Below, piece after piece: positions 34,020 through 45,497 of a stretch of DNA of 64,000 bases. The stretch covers positions 19,320 to 83,319 of the forward strand of contig CAXIPT010000060.1 of NCBI GenBank assembly GCA_964030475.1. Reading direction: 5' to 3'. This stretch comes from Tethya wilhelma (taxonomy: Eukaryota > Porifera > Demospongiae > Tethyida > Tethyidae). The notes below the pieces were generated by a model that did not search any database, was not told the origin of the DNA, and worked only from the letters and a program-made list of their open reading frames with translations. Each line of letters opens with the position of its first letter. Position 1 is the stretch's first letter. Made by a program: the position numbers and the translations under genes.

Positions 34020-34570
34020 AACACTAAATCCGCTAATTTTTTATAGCAGTGCCTTCTTTTTGTTTTTCTCATACTAAAATAGATTGGCTAATTCTTTTAT
34101 GATGCAGCTAAGCAACAATCAAGCTAACTATACTTTGTGTCTTGTTTCTTAGTAAAGCTTTTGCTGGTAAAAAAAGCCTAATGTGCGGAAGGGTCTAATA
34201 CAGCCGCGCATCTTAGCTTTCTTCAAGCTAGCCATCAATGCTTACAAAAGCGATGCTATCCTAACTATCTCTAGCACCTACGTAGCAAGTTTCAAGCTTA
34301 TTCTCTGAATTAAGCATTAAGCCTATAGTTCACAATATTTTGGTCCGTGTTGCGTCACGGAAAAATTTTTCGCACACTAAAATGTAACGACCAAACACAT
34401 TAAAATGTATAGTTAGAAAAAATTTCTAATTCTGTGTCAACGTTTTTGCGGCGATGCTCATCAAAGGCTATATACGCGCGTCGAATACGTCATATTGTGA
34501 ACTAGGCTTTAGAGAAAAAATGTACTCTAAACCCTACTATCACAATTGTGAAGATCGTGATAAGGTTATA
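34020..34570. repeat. Second copy of the TTAA-element interior, with nested MITE
   Basis: Matches 29340-29720 (ttatgatgcagctaagcaac, ttttgctggtaaaaaaagcc, cctacgtagcaagtttcaag, ctctaaaccctac) and is interrupted by 34320-34508. Its own termini are not recognisable. Confidence 0.7.
34320..34508. mobile_element. TTA-flanked MITE (Harbinger-like)
   Basis: The ends AGCCTATAGTTCACAATAT and ATATTGTGAACTAGGCT are inverted with a 2-bp gap. TTA lies on both sides (34317-19, 34509-11), as in PIF/Harbinger insertions. The 29.3-kb relative lacks it at the equivalent point. There is an internal hairpin at ccgtgttgcgtcacgg. Confidence 0.85.
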
Positions 34571-34766
34571 CGGGCTACAGTTAGCTCATCATATGCTAAT
34601 AAGTACAAGCAAAGTAGTTAGTTTTTTTTGACAAGCGATTTGGTCTTAATTGCATGGTGTTGATTGAATTGTTTTCTTTGTGCTTTACCATAATTATATT
34701 ATTACAAAAAGGTCAAGCTCTTCTGCTGTTGTTATCATCATGTATATACCCATTTGAATATTTTAG

Positions 34767-36296
34767 GAATTTAAAGTATCCTATAAAGCTCTCGAAGATT
34801 CACTTCCTAAATCTAAAAGGGGGAAAAAGAAGTTAACTGCGTTACTTTTTGAGTCACTTTCAATGAATGATATGTTTGACCTTGTAAAAAGTGTGAGCGG
34901 TAAGAAGGTTGAGCTCCTACCAAATTTATCATTCAAACATGATAACTACGCTTCGGAAGTGGGTAAGCTAGTAAGACTGGAAAAGGCCACCTTTGGTGGC
35001 TCATCGAAATATGTCACTGGCAATCAAGTGCTAATGGTTCAACTCCTACTTGATGGGTTACATGCCATGCATTCTACCCGAAAGAAATTTTTTAGGTACA
35101 TCTCTTCCTTTTCCAGTAAGTTTATTTTTTAATGTCAAAAACCTTTAAAATTGTTGCAATGTCAACATTAATTACTAGTAATTTTTCAGTTGAAGTTTAC
35201 TGCACATGCATGTATAGTACTGTCAGGCAATGGGAAAAGTACAGCGATTATTGTGCGAATACTCACTCTTGAGATGCTATATGATAATTATGCAAGTATT
35301 GGCATATGCAAATACTGCATGGCACATGGCTGCATATGGTTAGCAATATTTCCGGTTGTGTTGCATCATAAAAGAAATTCTTAACTGAGTGCCGTGTCTG
35401 AAGGACATGCATGGCCTATTCGTACATCTATATGTGGTTTTCAAAACTTAGTCATGCGAGTTCAATTCTGTGCCAAGCATGTAAAAATTTCTCACGCATG
35501 ACATTGTATAATATACCTGCACGCAACTATTGCAAGGCACTCTTCCCATTGTTTTATATTGTCTTAGTCTTTTACATTTTACTGACATAAAAATTTTTGC
35601 ATCGTTATAGAAAAATAGTCCCAAAACTGAATCTCAAAAACAAATTTTTAAAGCAGTATATATACTTGCATAATTTGAAGTGGGCTGAATCCACAAGAAA
35701 AGATAAATTAATTTTCCTGTTTGCCAATGAGTGGTGCTACCGTCACCAAGTATGTGACATCACAGGGGAACTTTCTCTACATGTATATATGGTAGCTAAC
35801 GGATTTTCATGTCAGCTTAAACAGTTTAGCTATATACTCTGTTTTTGACTAGCTATAAAGCATGCACCTGTTATGCACAATGCTGCATGCTTCAATGTAG
35901 CTTTGAGCATAATTACAGGAGGGTCCAGTAGTCTAGTTTGCTAAGAGTTTTCTAGGCAACAAGATTTTCAAAAGCTTGATCTCGATCTTGATCTTGAGCT
36001 TGAGAAGAAAGCTTCCTGCACCTATATGTAGCCATGCACTTCCAAACTTTTGCCTTAAAAACAACTGGAGTAAACGTTGCTCTAAATGTGATTGAAAGTG
36101 CTATTTGCCTCACTTTTGCACACTATGACTTATAGTGCTATCATGCAGTGTCACTGTGTGACTTCTTGTCTATTTCTTGGGTAATATTACATCTTTAACC
36201 CTATCTCTTCTGTTTTAGGATCTTGAACGACTCTATTGTGATCGGAGAAATAAAGCATTAGATATACAGGATCTTAAGGAGATGATCACCAATAGT
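34767..36296 (+). CDS. Three phase-matched exons of an unrecognised gene
   Basis: Three exons splice together with consistent phases: 34767-35095 (after ttttag, before gtacat; ends phase 2), 35611-35749 (after gttatag, before gtatgt; enters phase 2, leaves phase 0) and 36219-36296 (after gttttag, before gtaagt; 78 nt, phase 0). The joined frame is open for 182 codons. The first exon has a basic patch (KSKRGKKKL), then LVKSVSGKKVELLPNL and KYVTGNQVLMVQLLLDGL. The second reads WAESTRKDKLIFLFANEWC and the third DLERLYCDRRNKALDIQDL. I do not recognise the family. First and last exons are missing, so the start and stop are unknown. Confidence 0.5.
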
Positions 36297-36582
36297 GTAA
36301 GTTGTTTTAGCAAATTTTCTACACGAGTTCAACTTCCGACACATTCAAGTAATAAGATCCGGAAATTTCTGAGTCCGGATTCTAAATGTAAACACCCTGT
36401 TTAGGATCTAAACAAGTGTTTGTAGTTAATAATATGTGCATATCATTTGCATATCTTAATGCGCTTAGATTCTAAACCTGAGTGAGAATTTTCCGGATCT
36501 TATTGACTCAATCTGTTATGCATTGTCATTTATTCACATGCAAGAACAATCTGAACTCCAGTGACACAATAATTGCATGAAG

Positions 36583-37598
36583 TCACTATTGAGAACTGAC
36601 AAACTGAACTTCGGACTGACAGATGTGGGATTGCCAGTGTATATATATATGTACCGTAATACTACTATGTTTTTCTACTAATATACTAATACTAATATGT
36701 TTGCAAATTTTGCGAACGGAACCGGACTCGCAAAAATAAGATTGCAACACTTTAGTTCAATTTCTAGTGGGTGTGGTTCAGCTAAGTATTCATTACATAA
36801 TCATTTACAAACCGTGACACGTGCTGTACGTATACAGATCAAAGTTAGAACTAGAAGTCAAGAGCCAATGAGAGAAGCTAGCAGTCTAGGCGAGAAATGC
36901 CAAGTGTTGGTATGTCTCAGGGATGCCAATCACTAAGTCTTGTCATTTGCCTTCGGTTTATTTCAATTTGTTGTCGTTTAATAACAAGGAGAACCATGCA
37001 AGTAGAAGCTGCATCGTACCAGCAGTAAGTATATATTTCACGGTGGTCCTATGTGGTGACCTTGAATCACGCTTTCTAAGACGAAGGTAGCCATATCCTT
37101 GAATTCGCTTTCACATGTACACTTGCTGTCTTTTTATCGTGGCTTTTTTTATATTTAGCATGCGCGCCTACAAAAATTGCAACGACCATTACCCGCAATT
37201 TATCGGCGGGGCTAACTTTAGACTGCCGCAACGCAAAAATAAGATCGCAAAATGCATTTATTTAGTCAAAATTCAATTCGCAAGAGTTTCTCACTCGCAA
37301 AACATTGTAGCATTACAGTATATGTTGTCGCTAGTTTCTTACCATTTTTGAGCTGTTTGAGTGCAGTTTTGACTTGAGCAAGAGTTTAGTCAACTACGGT
37401 AGTTTATACACTAAAATTCACTTGAAACAGAGAAAAATACTGTCTACAAGAGAAATCAACGCTAACTTTGTCTTCTTGAAGTCTTACCTTCCACTAAACA
37501 CTTGCACAGTCAGTAGTAGTGGTTATACTATTGAGAACTGACAAACTGAACTTCGGAACTGACAGACGTGGGATGGCCAGTGTATATATAGTGACATT
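36583..37598 (+). repeat. 62-bp direct repeats about 945 bp apart
   Basis: attgagaactgacaaactga then acttcgg...ctgaca, gtgggat.gccagtgtatat occur at 36588-36650 and 37533-37595. Phrases in between (cgcaaaaataagat with gcaa) also repeat at about 36730 and 37235. The arrangement could be terminal direct repeats or an internally duplicated repeat. No coding gene is supported. Confidence 0.5.
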
Positions 37599-37624
37599 TA
37601 TAGGTATTGGAAAAGGCTTGCCTG

Positions 37625-37800
37625 TTTGTTCCACCGAAATCTCAAGAGAGACAGCTCTATAGCGACATATTTATTGGCACTTACGTTCATACATCGAAGT
37701 TATCTTTCAGAAATTGAGTCTGTTCCCGAAATATCAGGCTTTTGTGCTTCTCTGCATGAGTGCTTAGCTTTGAGGCCACGCCCATGCATTGATGTAGGCA
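37625..37800 (-). repeat. Family G repeat, reverse copy
   Basis: gagacagctc, acttacgttcatacatcg, aggcttttgtgcttctctg and tagctttgaggccacgcc follow the 32895-33125 order. The 110-aa ORF across it is incidental. Confidence 0.55.
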
Positions 37801-38239
37801 ACATCTTTCTCTTTTTTTTTGCCTCTTCAAGCATGTGTAATGTGCGTTATTTAAAACTGGAATGTCACATTGAACTGACCGTCCGTTGGATTCGCACACT
37901 AACTTGTTTTGTAGGCCAGAAAAAACAGGGCAAATTTTGTCACAAAGAGATTGCATGAAGAAGTTTCGCAAATCCGAAGTAGAAAGCTGGAATATTTCTG
38001 CTGAATATGCATTTAAGCTTAGTCAATAATTAGAAAGGATCTGTGCACCAGACTATCATTATGATTGGGCATTGCATGCATATTAGTAGTTATAATGTGA
38101 ACATTTCATCATAAAACCGTAATCAGTCATGAACCCCATCAATATGATGTTGCATGCATGCATGCACCTTCATTAACTTATCTATGTTAATTTAATTCAT
38201 TAATGTGCCGAGGCTTGTGCACCAAAGGTGCCTTCATTT

Positions 38240-38420
38240 TCGTAGGTACTACATTCCTTGATTCTCGTTTCATCTGAAATAGGCCTAAACAAAAACTAGA
38301 AGGCTTGAAACTTAGTGTATAAATTCATGTAGTTCAATGCAGTCATCTTTGTAGGTAGAGTTCAAAGGTCATTGTCTTTCCACGTGGCGTTATTTGTGCA
38401 TGTGCATCAGCTGCCTCCAG
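38240..38420 (+). repeat. Family F fragment
   Basis: tactacattccttgattctc, aaaaactagaaggcttgaaac and gtaggtagagttcaaaggtc match 55590-55720. There is no D part here. Confidence 0.6.
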
Positions 38421-38443
38421 CATAATAAGTATATAGATAATTT

Positions 38444-38969
38444 CAGTGTGAACGTTTAATGATTAGCAGGTAGGCGTTTACCCTCGAGCAGGTGTGAGTT
38501 ACACCCACTGCTGGTTGGCAAAAAAGCATTGAATGCATGGCAAAGAACTACTGATTTGACAGTTTAGCCAAATTGAGATACTCGACTTTAACTTGCACCA
38601 AGGTATAGAATGGTGATTGGCTGCAGTCCCTGTGGTATGGCTACATGCGCCAATCACTTTGGAATGCACCATGGACTTGCTTGACTTATGCGATCTACTC
38701 TGTTTACAAGAAATAGTGATTACCTGCCATGCCTATATGGATCATTATGGTTGTGCAATCTCTTTAGAACCTGCCTTGGACTTGGTTTCTAACCTGGGTG
38801 CAAGTTAAAGTGGAGTAACTTTGGCTAAATGGTCAAATCTGAAGTTCTTTGCCATGCAATGCGTTCAATTCTTTTCTGCCAAACATGCAGGCTCCAACCA
38901 GTAGTGGGTGTAACTCACACGTGCTCGAGGGTAAACGCCTACGTGCTAATAGTTGAACGTTCACACCGA
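38444..38969. mobile_element. Foldback element with about 165-bp arms
   Basis: The arms begin tgtgaacgtt and share aggcgtttaccctcgagca, gtgtgagttacacccact and gcatggcaaagaact up to cgactttaacttgcacc. The loop is about 200 bp. Target duplication is unclear. The 63-aa ORF at 38617 is not supported. Confidence 0.75.
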
Positions 38970-39295
38970 AAGTATTTATAGCTGCTACTTAAACGAGGAG
39001 GTGGCGTTTATATATTGACGCAATTATTCACGCGCGCTCGTTCAGGATCACTTCCGGGGTGCGGGGTAAAAATAGCTGAATCCCCAAACACCACCTTTGA
39101 CCTTTTGCGCAAACACAAAAAATCGTTGTCTTGGCGCTTGCAAAGCTCCTTTTTTCTCCTTGCTATACAAATACGCACTACGACGCTTAACTTCCACAAA
39201 CACTTGCATATAGTAGTAGTGGTTGCCAAATAAAAACTACCTGTTATGTAATTTTGCAAACATTACAAAGAATTTGGTGTGTTTCTGTGGAAATA

Positions 39296-39420
39296 GTAGC
39301 TTAAGAAGCCTTTTAGTGCCAAGCGCTCAGTTTTTGCAGAGTTATTCGCGTGAATATTTGTATTACGCTAATGGGCCATCCGTGCCATTCCTATGTACCC
39401 AGTACTACCGTACTGGGAAT
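39296..39420 (+). repeat. Repeat family A, copy 3
   Basis: Same block and same hairpin end as 2222-2346. Unlike there, family B lies after it in inverted orientation. Between 38970 and 39295 I see no gene. Confidence 0.65.
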
Positions 39421-39519
39421 ATGCTCTAGTTGTTATAAATCTGTGCAAGACTGTTTATTGCAGTTCTGTCTGTAATTAATTGCATGCTGTACAAATATGT
39501 ATCAATGGCTGCCATACTA

Positions 39520-39950
39520 GGCTAGCTCTTTCTCTTTCTAATGAGCCCTAAAACATGGCCTAAAAACATCGCTAAAGTACCAAACAAAAATATGCCAAAC
39601 CTCCAATTTTCTCCTTCTTCTTCTTCTTCTTCTTCTTCTTCTTCTTCTTCTTCTTCTTCTTCTTCTTCTGCTATGTTATTTCAGCATATCTCGAAGACTG
39701 TTCACTTTCAGAGGCTGATTCTTGAACGAACAAACTTAGTACCATTGTCTTCACGTGCTTTTTGGTATCGTGTGCTCGAGTCTCCCGTTGAGTGGCTAGA
39801 TACAAGGCGAAAAGCGCTTCTCCGTATGGCAGCCATTCATTTCTACATCATGCATAAATTCATAAGCTACTTGAAAAGTCAAATTGGCGACCCTTTTCCA
39901 GGTAGATAAGTGTGCGTTATTTGGAATCTAAATATTCGCTGCTTGCCTGC
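39520..39950 (-). repeat. Repeat family B, copy 2, with intact Merlin empty site
   Basis: Reverse copy of 380-738 plus 2196-2220. The join ctaatgagccctaaaacatg (39538-39557) is uninterrupted exactly where copy 1 carries Merlin. It includes a (TTC)n tract at 39611-39669, which makes an artefact poly-Ser ORF. Confidence 0.85.
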
Positions 39951-40189
39951 TTTACCTGAAGATTTCTGGTTGTGCTGGACTCTCTGTAACCTTTCAGTCT
40001 TCAATATTTAGGAGGTGAATAGACTACTGTGTGAGCAAAGCAATTAAATTTTGGTAGATACAGCTCAGCCTCCTGAGATTACTTCAGTACTGATCAGCCT
40101 GAGCATAGATTAGCTATGATATCCATGCTGACAGTGTACAAGTAACTACCATATACACACAAACTCAAATGTGATTTGTAGAATTATGA

Positions 40190-40780
40190 AAAAATGAGAA
40201 CAAACAAGTAAAAAAAAAAACTTTGGAAATGTAATGAGACATAGGAATGGCCAAATCGTAAAAAGAAGGCAAACAAGATGATGGAATAGCTGGCAGAGTG
40301 TGTAAAGAATTATTCCTATGGGCAACATGAGGGACTTAACATGGAAAGAGAGTACTACATGCAGCCCACACACAGTGTTCTCCCTACACTGGTTTTACTG
40401 GTAGCTAGCAACCACCTGTCCTGAAAAATTACCACCACTAGCTATTTTTTACCACCTAACTTTGTGTAGAGTCTGAGAATTTTTAAAGATAATCCAGTCT
40501 GATTAGCTAACTCAAGAGTTTTTTTTTGCTTGCATAAAATGAACACGTGTGTTTGTGTGTAATTACTATAATGGAAACAATGAGTTGTAGGTTACTGCAC
40601 TATGGTGGTTGTCAAAAATTACCACCACGTAAAAATCTTAGGGAGAACACTGCACACAGGAAGAATTCGGCACACACTCTGCCAGCTATTCCATCATCTT
40701 GTTTGCCTTCTTTTTACGATTTGGCCATTCCTATGTCTCATTACATTTCCAATGTTTTTTTTTTACTTGTTAATTTTTAG
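40190..40780. mobile_element. Foldback family C element
   Basis: Arms of about 105 bp (40198-40310, 40672-40775) share ggaaatgtaatgagacatag and caagatgatggaatagctgg. Inner arms also pair around agtgttctccct / agggagaacactg. The loop is near 40480. It lies just left of the n at 40878. Confidence 0.75.
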
Positions 40781-40878
40781 TATGAAACAATACACAATTT
40801 TTGTGCTAGTTTCTACCAGGGCATCTCTGACCACAGGCTATCCGAGACTTCATTACCACTCATAGTCTAGTCAACAGN

Positions 40879-41264
40879 TCACGAGTGAGATAAGGACTCT
40901 CCAAGTATATTTTTGGCAATGAATTCCAACTCCATTCAACTTTTGTAATAAATATCAAGAAGAAATGTTTGCATGGAATGTTATTCCTCATCCAGTCTTT
41001 GCATGTGCAGCTAGGTTGTCCAGTTTGGAGTCCAAAGTTAACTGTATGTGTAGTACCCGATTTGCTGCTAACAAAAAAGATTCCATGGTTGTCAGTGTCT
41101 GTAACATCACTTGGTGAAAGTGTTTTTCTTGCTTTCACTTCTCTTGCTAAACAATGAAGAATAACATTCCTTGGACGCCCTTGTAGATATTTTGGAACAT
41201 GTGTTGTGTACGCGCTATAAGTGGGGTCCATTTGGAAGTTTAGAAAGAGGTATTTCCTGTGAAC
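40879..41264 (-). pseudogene. MULE fragment with intact SWIM finger
   Basis: This minus-strand fragment of a Mutator-like transposase is homologous to 46850-47200. It keeps the frame through HVPKYLQGRPRNVILHCLAR, then VNFGLQTGQPSCTCKDWM and a complete SWIM zinc finger (CxC, then CKH). The plus-strand relative at 47.1 kb has lost the CKH half and has a 1-nt insertion near 46996. The fragment begins at the n (40878) and stops at about 41264. SWIM fingers near the C-terminus are a regular part of animal MULE transposases. It cannot function alone. Confidence 0.85.
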
Positions 41265-41423
41265 ACATTATGGAATTGGTCTTCCGTTTATGAAATGAGA
41301 GGGTGTTAAAATTCACTAAGTTTTTGTAAAATTTCAGCATACAAGTCTTAATTATTTCAAATCTTGACAAAATCTTACATAAAGTGTCTAAAGTTGAACA
41401 AAGATGTGTGAATTCTGACATGG

Positions 41424-41583
41424 GTATACAAATTTGTACACCCTTGACCTGACCAATGGTATACAAATTTGTACAAATTTGTACATCTTGAGTGGGAGTA
41501 CAAATTTGTACACCCTTCAAAATTTGAAGGTGTACAAATTTGTATACTCTTCGTAATTTTGGAGGTGTACAAATTTGTACACC
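41424..41583. repeat. Cluster of GTACAAATTTGTAC palindromes
   Basis: Five or six copies of the 14-bp palindrome, or the one-base variant with tatac, occur in 160 bp (near 41425, 41460, 41469, 41499, 41532, 41566), with ccttcaaaatttgaagg between. The reading frames across them are not gene-like. Confidence 0.85.
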
Positions 41584-41755
41584 TCATAGATATGCAACAT
41601 TTCACTTTGTTTAGCTGAAATTTTCGAAAAACTTTTACATTCTAAAGATGATAATTTTTTTCTGGCAAAAGCAGCATGTTATTTCTTAACTGAATCATTT
41701 CGTCTACACCTTGAAGTCTCTTTTCTTGGTCATCGGGCGTTATGCGTTCTCTGTA

Positions 41756-41875
41756 CAGTTCTCTTCGCCGTGCAAGGCGAATCTCCTTTCTTTGTCATCA
41801 GGCGTTTCTCTAGCTTTACGCTCTCTGTAGAGTTCTCTTCGCCGTGCAAGGCGTTTTTGTTTTTTTCTCTTCATT
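41756..41875 (-). pseudogene. Fragment coding for RRELYRERKARETPDD-type repeats
   Basis: Minus-strand frames give LARRRELYRERKARETPDD twice, about 70 nt apart, the second out of frame. Arg/Glu-rich repeats like this are common in predicted invertebrate proteins and in some Helitron-associated N-terminal regions. The fragment is too short to assign, and no flanking helicase or Rep sequence is seen. Confidence 0.4.
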
Positions 41876-42109
41876 ATTATCCATGATCGAACGTCAAATT
41901 TCTGGACACTGAGACTTGAAAACATGTGCTAATGCTATTGCGCAATCGATTTCAATATTGCAACACCACGTGCACGTTCGAATAATTTGAATATACGGAA
42001 ACTGTCCACGGTGTACAAACCAACAAACCAACAGAAATTTTACCAATTGCAACGACTATGTGGGGCTCGCTCAGGCTCGCCCCAATAAATGCATTCCAAA
42101 ATGACGTGA

Positions 42110-42795
42110 CCTGAACACAGTTTTCAGAGAACCAGAAAGTGTTGAGCCAACTTTGACTACACAAAGTTCTTTTCATGGAACTGCGTTCCTTGATACTTAT
42201 TTTTATCTGAAATAGGCCTAAACAAACTGATTAGAAAGCTTTGAAAATTAGCCTATAAATTCATGTACTTCAATGTAGCCATCTTGAAGGTAGAATTCAA
42301 AGGTAATCATCGCCCCACGTGGCATTATTATGTGCATTTGCATTAACTAATTAGTCTCCTAGCATAATGAAGTGCATGTAGCTACTACTCAGGCTTTTGT
42401 AGGGACTAACCAGTCTCTGAGAGTCTCCACACTAAAGTGTTGGAAAAACTGAATAAACAAGTAGTAAAAAATTTATAAAAATTAGCAGTCTAGGAATGGG
42501 CAGTGCTATAAAAAGTATTGGAACAAAACATGTCTCAATTTTGGCACTTGACTACTTCATTTTTTTTAATGCCCAAATCTTGATTTAAACCGTCTGCCAG
42601 CTTATACTTTACTCCACTGCTTAGCTAACTGAAATCGAATCATTTACATGTACAGATCATTAATTGAACCACTGAGGATACATAATTATTATGAGGGATC
42701 AAAAATGAAGTAGTCATGTGCCGAAATTGAGACATTTTGTTCCAATACTATTTATAGCACTGCATGCCCATTCCTACATTGCTGACTTAAACATT
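42110..42795 (+). repeat. Composite family F-D, copy with both D arms
   Basis: F sequence (gagaaccagaaagtgttgag ... agaattcaaagg) leads into ttttgtagggactaaccag, a forward D arm (about 42440-42560) and, after a loop, a reversed D arm (about 42705-42785). The F-then-D order matches 55425-56565, which shows the two parts travel together. Confidence 0.7.
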
Positions 42796-43324
42796 GTGAT
42801 TGGTGAAGATGCTGGCCTCCAGGTTCAAGACAAAGTGATGAATATGGCTGGGTACTTGCTGCTATAACTTTGATGTGTCCGATGATGTTGTATTGCTGGA
42901 GCCTGATTGGGGGCTGCTGCTAAGCAAGTGAGCTTGGACGACTCATGTATTGATGTTGCTCAGGATGTATTCTACTACGAACGTGCACGATGAAGATAAG
43001 CCTGGTCTTTGTTGTCAGCATGTACACTTAGTTGGTTACCTATCAAGTTTACTGAATCTAGTGTTCAAGTGGCCAGTGACAGTGAGTAAGCTGATGTAGG
43101 AGTGATACCAGCTAGCTCAATTAATTATTACTAGTGTGAAGTTTATCGAGAAAGATGGCAAGCCGGGCTTTGCAGTTGAAAATGAATGTCATGGTGACTC
43201 TTACCCATAGCTCTCAGAATTAAATCAAAGACCTCCAGTTTGTAACTTGTTATTTTAGTTTAGCTTAGTTTGTTTTATTCCCTGTCCCCCTTCCCTGTTG
43301 CACCTCTCTATGGTGTGTTTGGCA

Positions 43325-43714
43325 AATAATAACAAGTAGTAAAAATTTCAAAAAAAATAAGTAGTGTAGGAATGGGCAGTACGGTAAAAAGCATTGGAAC
43401 AAGGCATGTCTCAATTTCGGCACATGACTACTTCATTTCTGTTCTTGATCCCTAATATGGATCCTCAGTGTCCTAAATGCAAAGATTTGTACTATACTAT
43501 AGTATATACCATAGCTTAATTATATTGTTGCATTGGTTATCAGTTGCATGGATAAGCAGTGGAGTAAGCCATAACAAGATAGGCAACTTAAACTGGACTG
43601 CCGGCCAAGAGTTGGGCATACTGAAAAATGAAGTAGTCATGTGCCGAAATTGAGACATGCCTTGTTCCAATGCTTTTTACCGTACTGCCCATTCCTACAC
43701 TACTTATTTTTTTG
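43325..43714. repeat. Family D foldback ending at an n
   Basis: D arms at 43330-43445 and 43625-43714 are inverted and nearly identical (agtgtaggaatgggcagta, caaggcatgtctcaatttcg, gcacatgactacttcattt). The right arm runs into the n at 43715. Confidence 0.75.
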
Positions 43715-43905
43715 NATAGCAGAGAAATAAGCACATTGAAATTGCCCCGCCTTACCTTACAGTGAAGTTATGTTGCTTCTGTTGTGCAATGAATACACAA
43801 CTAACAAATCCCAATGCTATAGTCTGTTGTCCTTTTATTTCGTTTCCCAATTGCATAATTGCTGTTACCAGTGATTAGTTATCTCGGGTATGTATTATTG
43901 TACTG

Positions 43906-45082
43906 ATGCAGCAGGCTGCAAAAACCATCAAGTCACTTGAGATGAAGTGCAAAAATGCCTGTAATGGCTGTGAGTGGACTGGAGAGCTGAGAGCACTTGA
44001 AAAGCATCAAGATGATTGTGATTTTACACTCATCATTTGTCCTCATGAAGCTGGCGAAAATGCCATGAAGTTTCTGCGCAAAAATGCGGAAGACCACTAC
44101 AAAATGGTGTCCAAAAAGGATCTACCAGTGTCCTTATTGTAAGGAGTCAGGAGAATATCAGAATATGAAGGAAACCCACCTCAAAGAATGTGCTAATTGT
44201 AAGACCGTCTTAATGCTGTACGTAGTGAAGCAATCACTTGATAGTTTTGTTTAAGTACTACTTTTTCGTATTTCTGGTTAATGGATGTCTGTATGGGGCA
44301 TACACATAACTTTTGAATGGTAAGGGGTAGTGCTTTTTAAAAAGCACCAAACGAATCTACGTGAAATTTTCAATCGAATGGTATCTAAAATAGCGCAATT
44401 CATAGATATACCGCCAAGTTATGAAGAAATTTTGAAGGCCTGCCTCTGACGAAAGAGGCAGGGTCTAGGACTAGACTATAAGCTACTTATATAGCAAACC
44501 AGAATGCCATTTGACAGGTTACCATTGTGTATACCTATACAGATCCCCTTGAGGCATCAATAGAGGCACACACAGAAGATGGAATAGCTACACAGGCAGT
44601 CACTACTAAGATCTTACATGAGCATATTGGCATTCTAGCTGAAATTCTCTGTACACACGCTGGTAAATGGAAGTTCATTGGAACTTGTCTTGGCTTTACA
44701 CAACCTGAGCTGGGTACAATAGAAGCCGACCTTCGCTTGTTGGTTGGAGGTCCTCAAGCCTATCTAACTGCTATGCTTGACCAATGGACAACGTGGCCAA
44801 CATAATCACTGTGCTACACTGGAAGCCCTGGAACAAGCACTTCAGAGTAGGTTAGTTGGTTTAGGAGTAGTTGCAAGGGAACTCAGAGCAAAGTTTGAGC
44901 AAGGATGTGAAGCCATGAGAGCTGCAATTGAGGAAGAAAATCAAAACCAATTATTAATAACTGTTAATGAAAGAGATCTTCACTGTAGTAGTGATGTTGA
45001 CATGAATCGGCCTGTTCCTAATGATACAAATGCATTTTGCCCATATTGTGTACTGGTATATGATAATTCCATTATGGCTTAG
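43906..45082 (+). pseudogene. TRAF-zinc-finger / Death-domain gene remnant
   Basis: Exon 1 (to donor gtaaga at 44199) encodes two TRAF-type fingers: CNGCEWTGELRALEKHQDDC followed by CPHE, and, after a frameshift near 44102-44110, CPYCKESGEYQNMKETHLKE. Exon 2 (from 44543) carries a Death-fold segment, HAGKWKFIGTCLGFTQPELG then AYLTAMLDQWTTW, with the last helix (TLEALEQALQ) in another frame after about 44797. TRAF fingers and Death domains act in signalling adaptors near membranes or receptors. This pair in one chain fits the large sponge repertoires of such adaptors. Two frameshifts and no upstream exons argue for a pseudogene, or for indel errors near assembly joints. It ends just before the MULE copies. 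Confidence 0.7.
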
Positions 45083-45165
45083 CTTTTGTTTCATTCAGTT
45101 ATGTGCATCTGACTATAATATGTGTAGCTTAGTAATGATATTGTGAATTTAATTTGTACTATAAC

Positions 45166-45496
45166 ATACGTACGGTAGTACGTATAGTAGGAAGGCCAAT
45201 TCTCCTGATGAACCCACAAAAGGGTTTGTGTATATTCACATGTTTCATTGCTGTACTTGTCATCTATAGTAGTACAAGTATCCATACTTGAATCAGTACC
45301 TTTTTGTTGACACAAATTTTGGGGAGGACTCTGGTTTTTCTTAATGTATGGTCTAAAGTAATGTGAACATGATTGTGGAGAATCCTTCATCTATGTCTCG
45401 ATTTTAAGGCGTAGGTTTTCCTGGTCTAGTTTAGACAGTTCTAGAGCTCTTTTGGCATTCACGACATGGTTCTTAATGTCATTTGGAAGAGGATAG
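45166..45496 (-). pseudogene. MULE N-terminal fragment, inverted
   Basis: On the minus strand a 99-aa frame includes FRPYIKKNQSPPQNLCQQKG and CEYTQTLLWVHQENW, homologous to 45790-46075 on the plus strand. The copies differ by several bases and by two indels, which are gaps in the plus copy, so this is a separate copy and not a perfect assembly echo. It meets the n at 45497. At its other end it is fused to an E-type motif (cgtacggtagtacgtatag, 45172-45190). Confidence 0.75.
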
Positions 45497-45497
45497 N

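Noticed and set aside
39541..39909. 122-aa ORF with poly-Ser
   Set aside because: It reads through a (TTC)n tract in repeat family B; the copy at 380-738 does not keep the frame.
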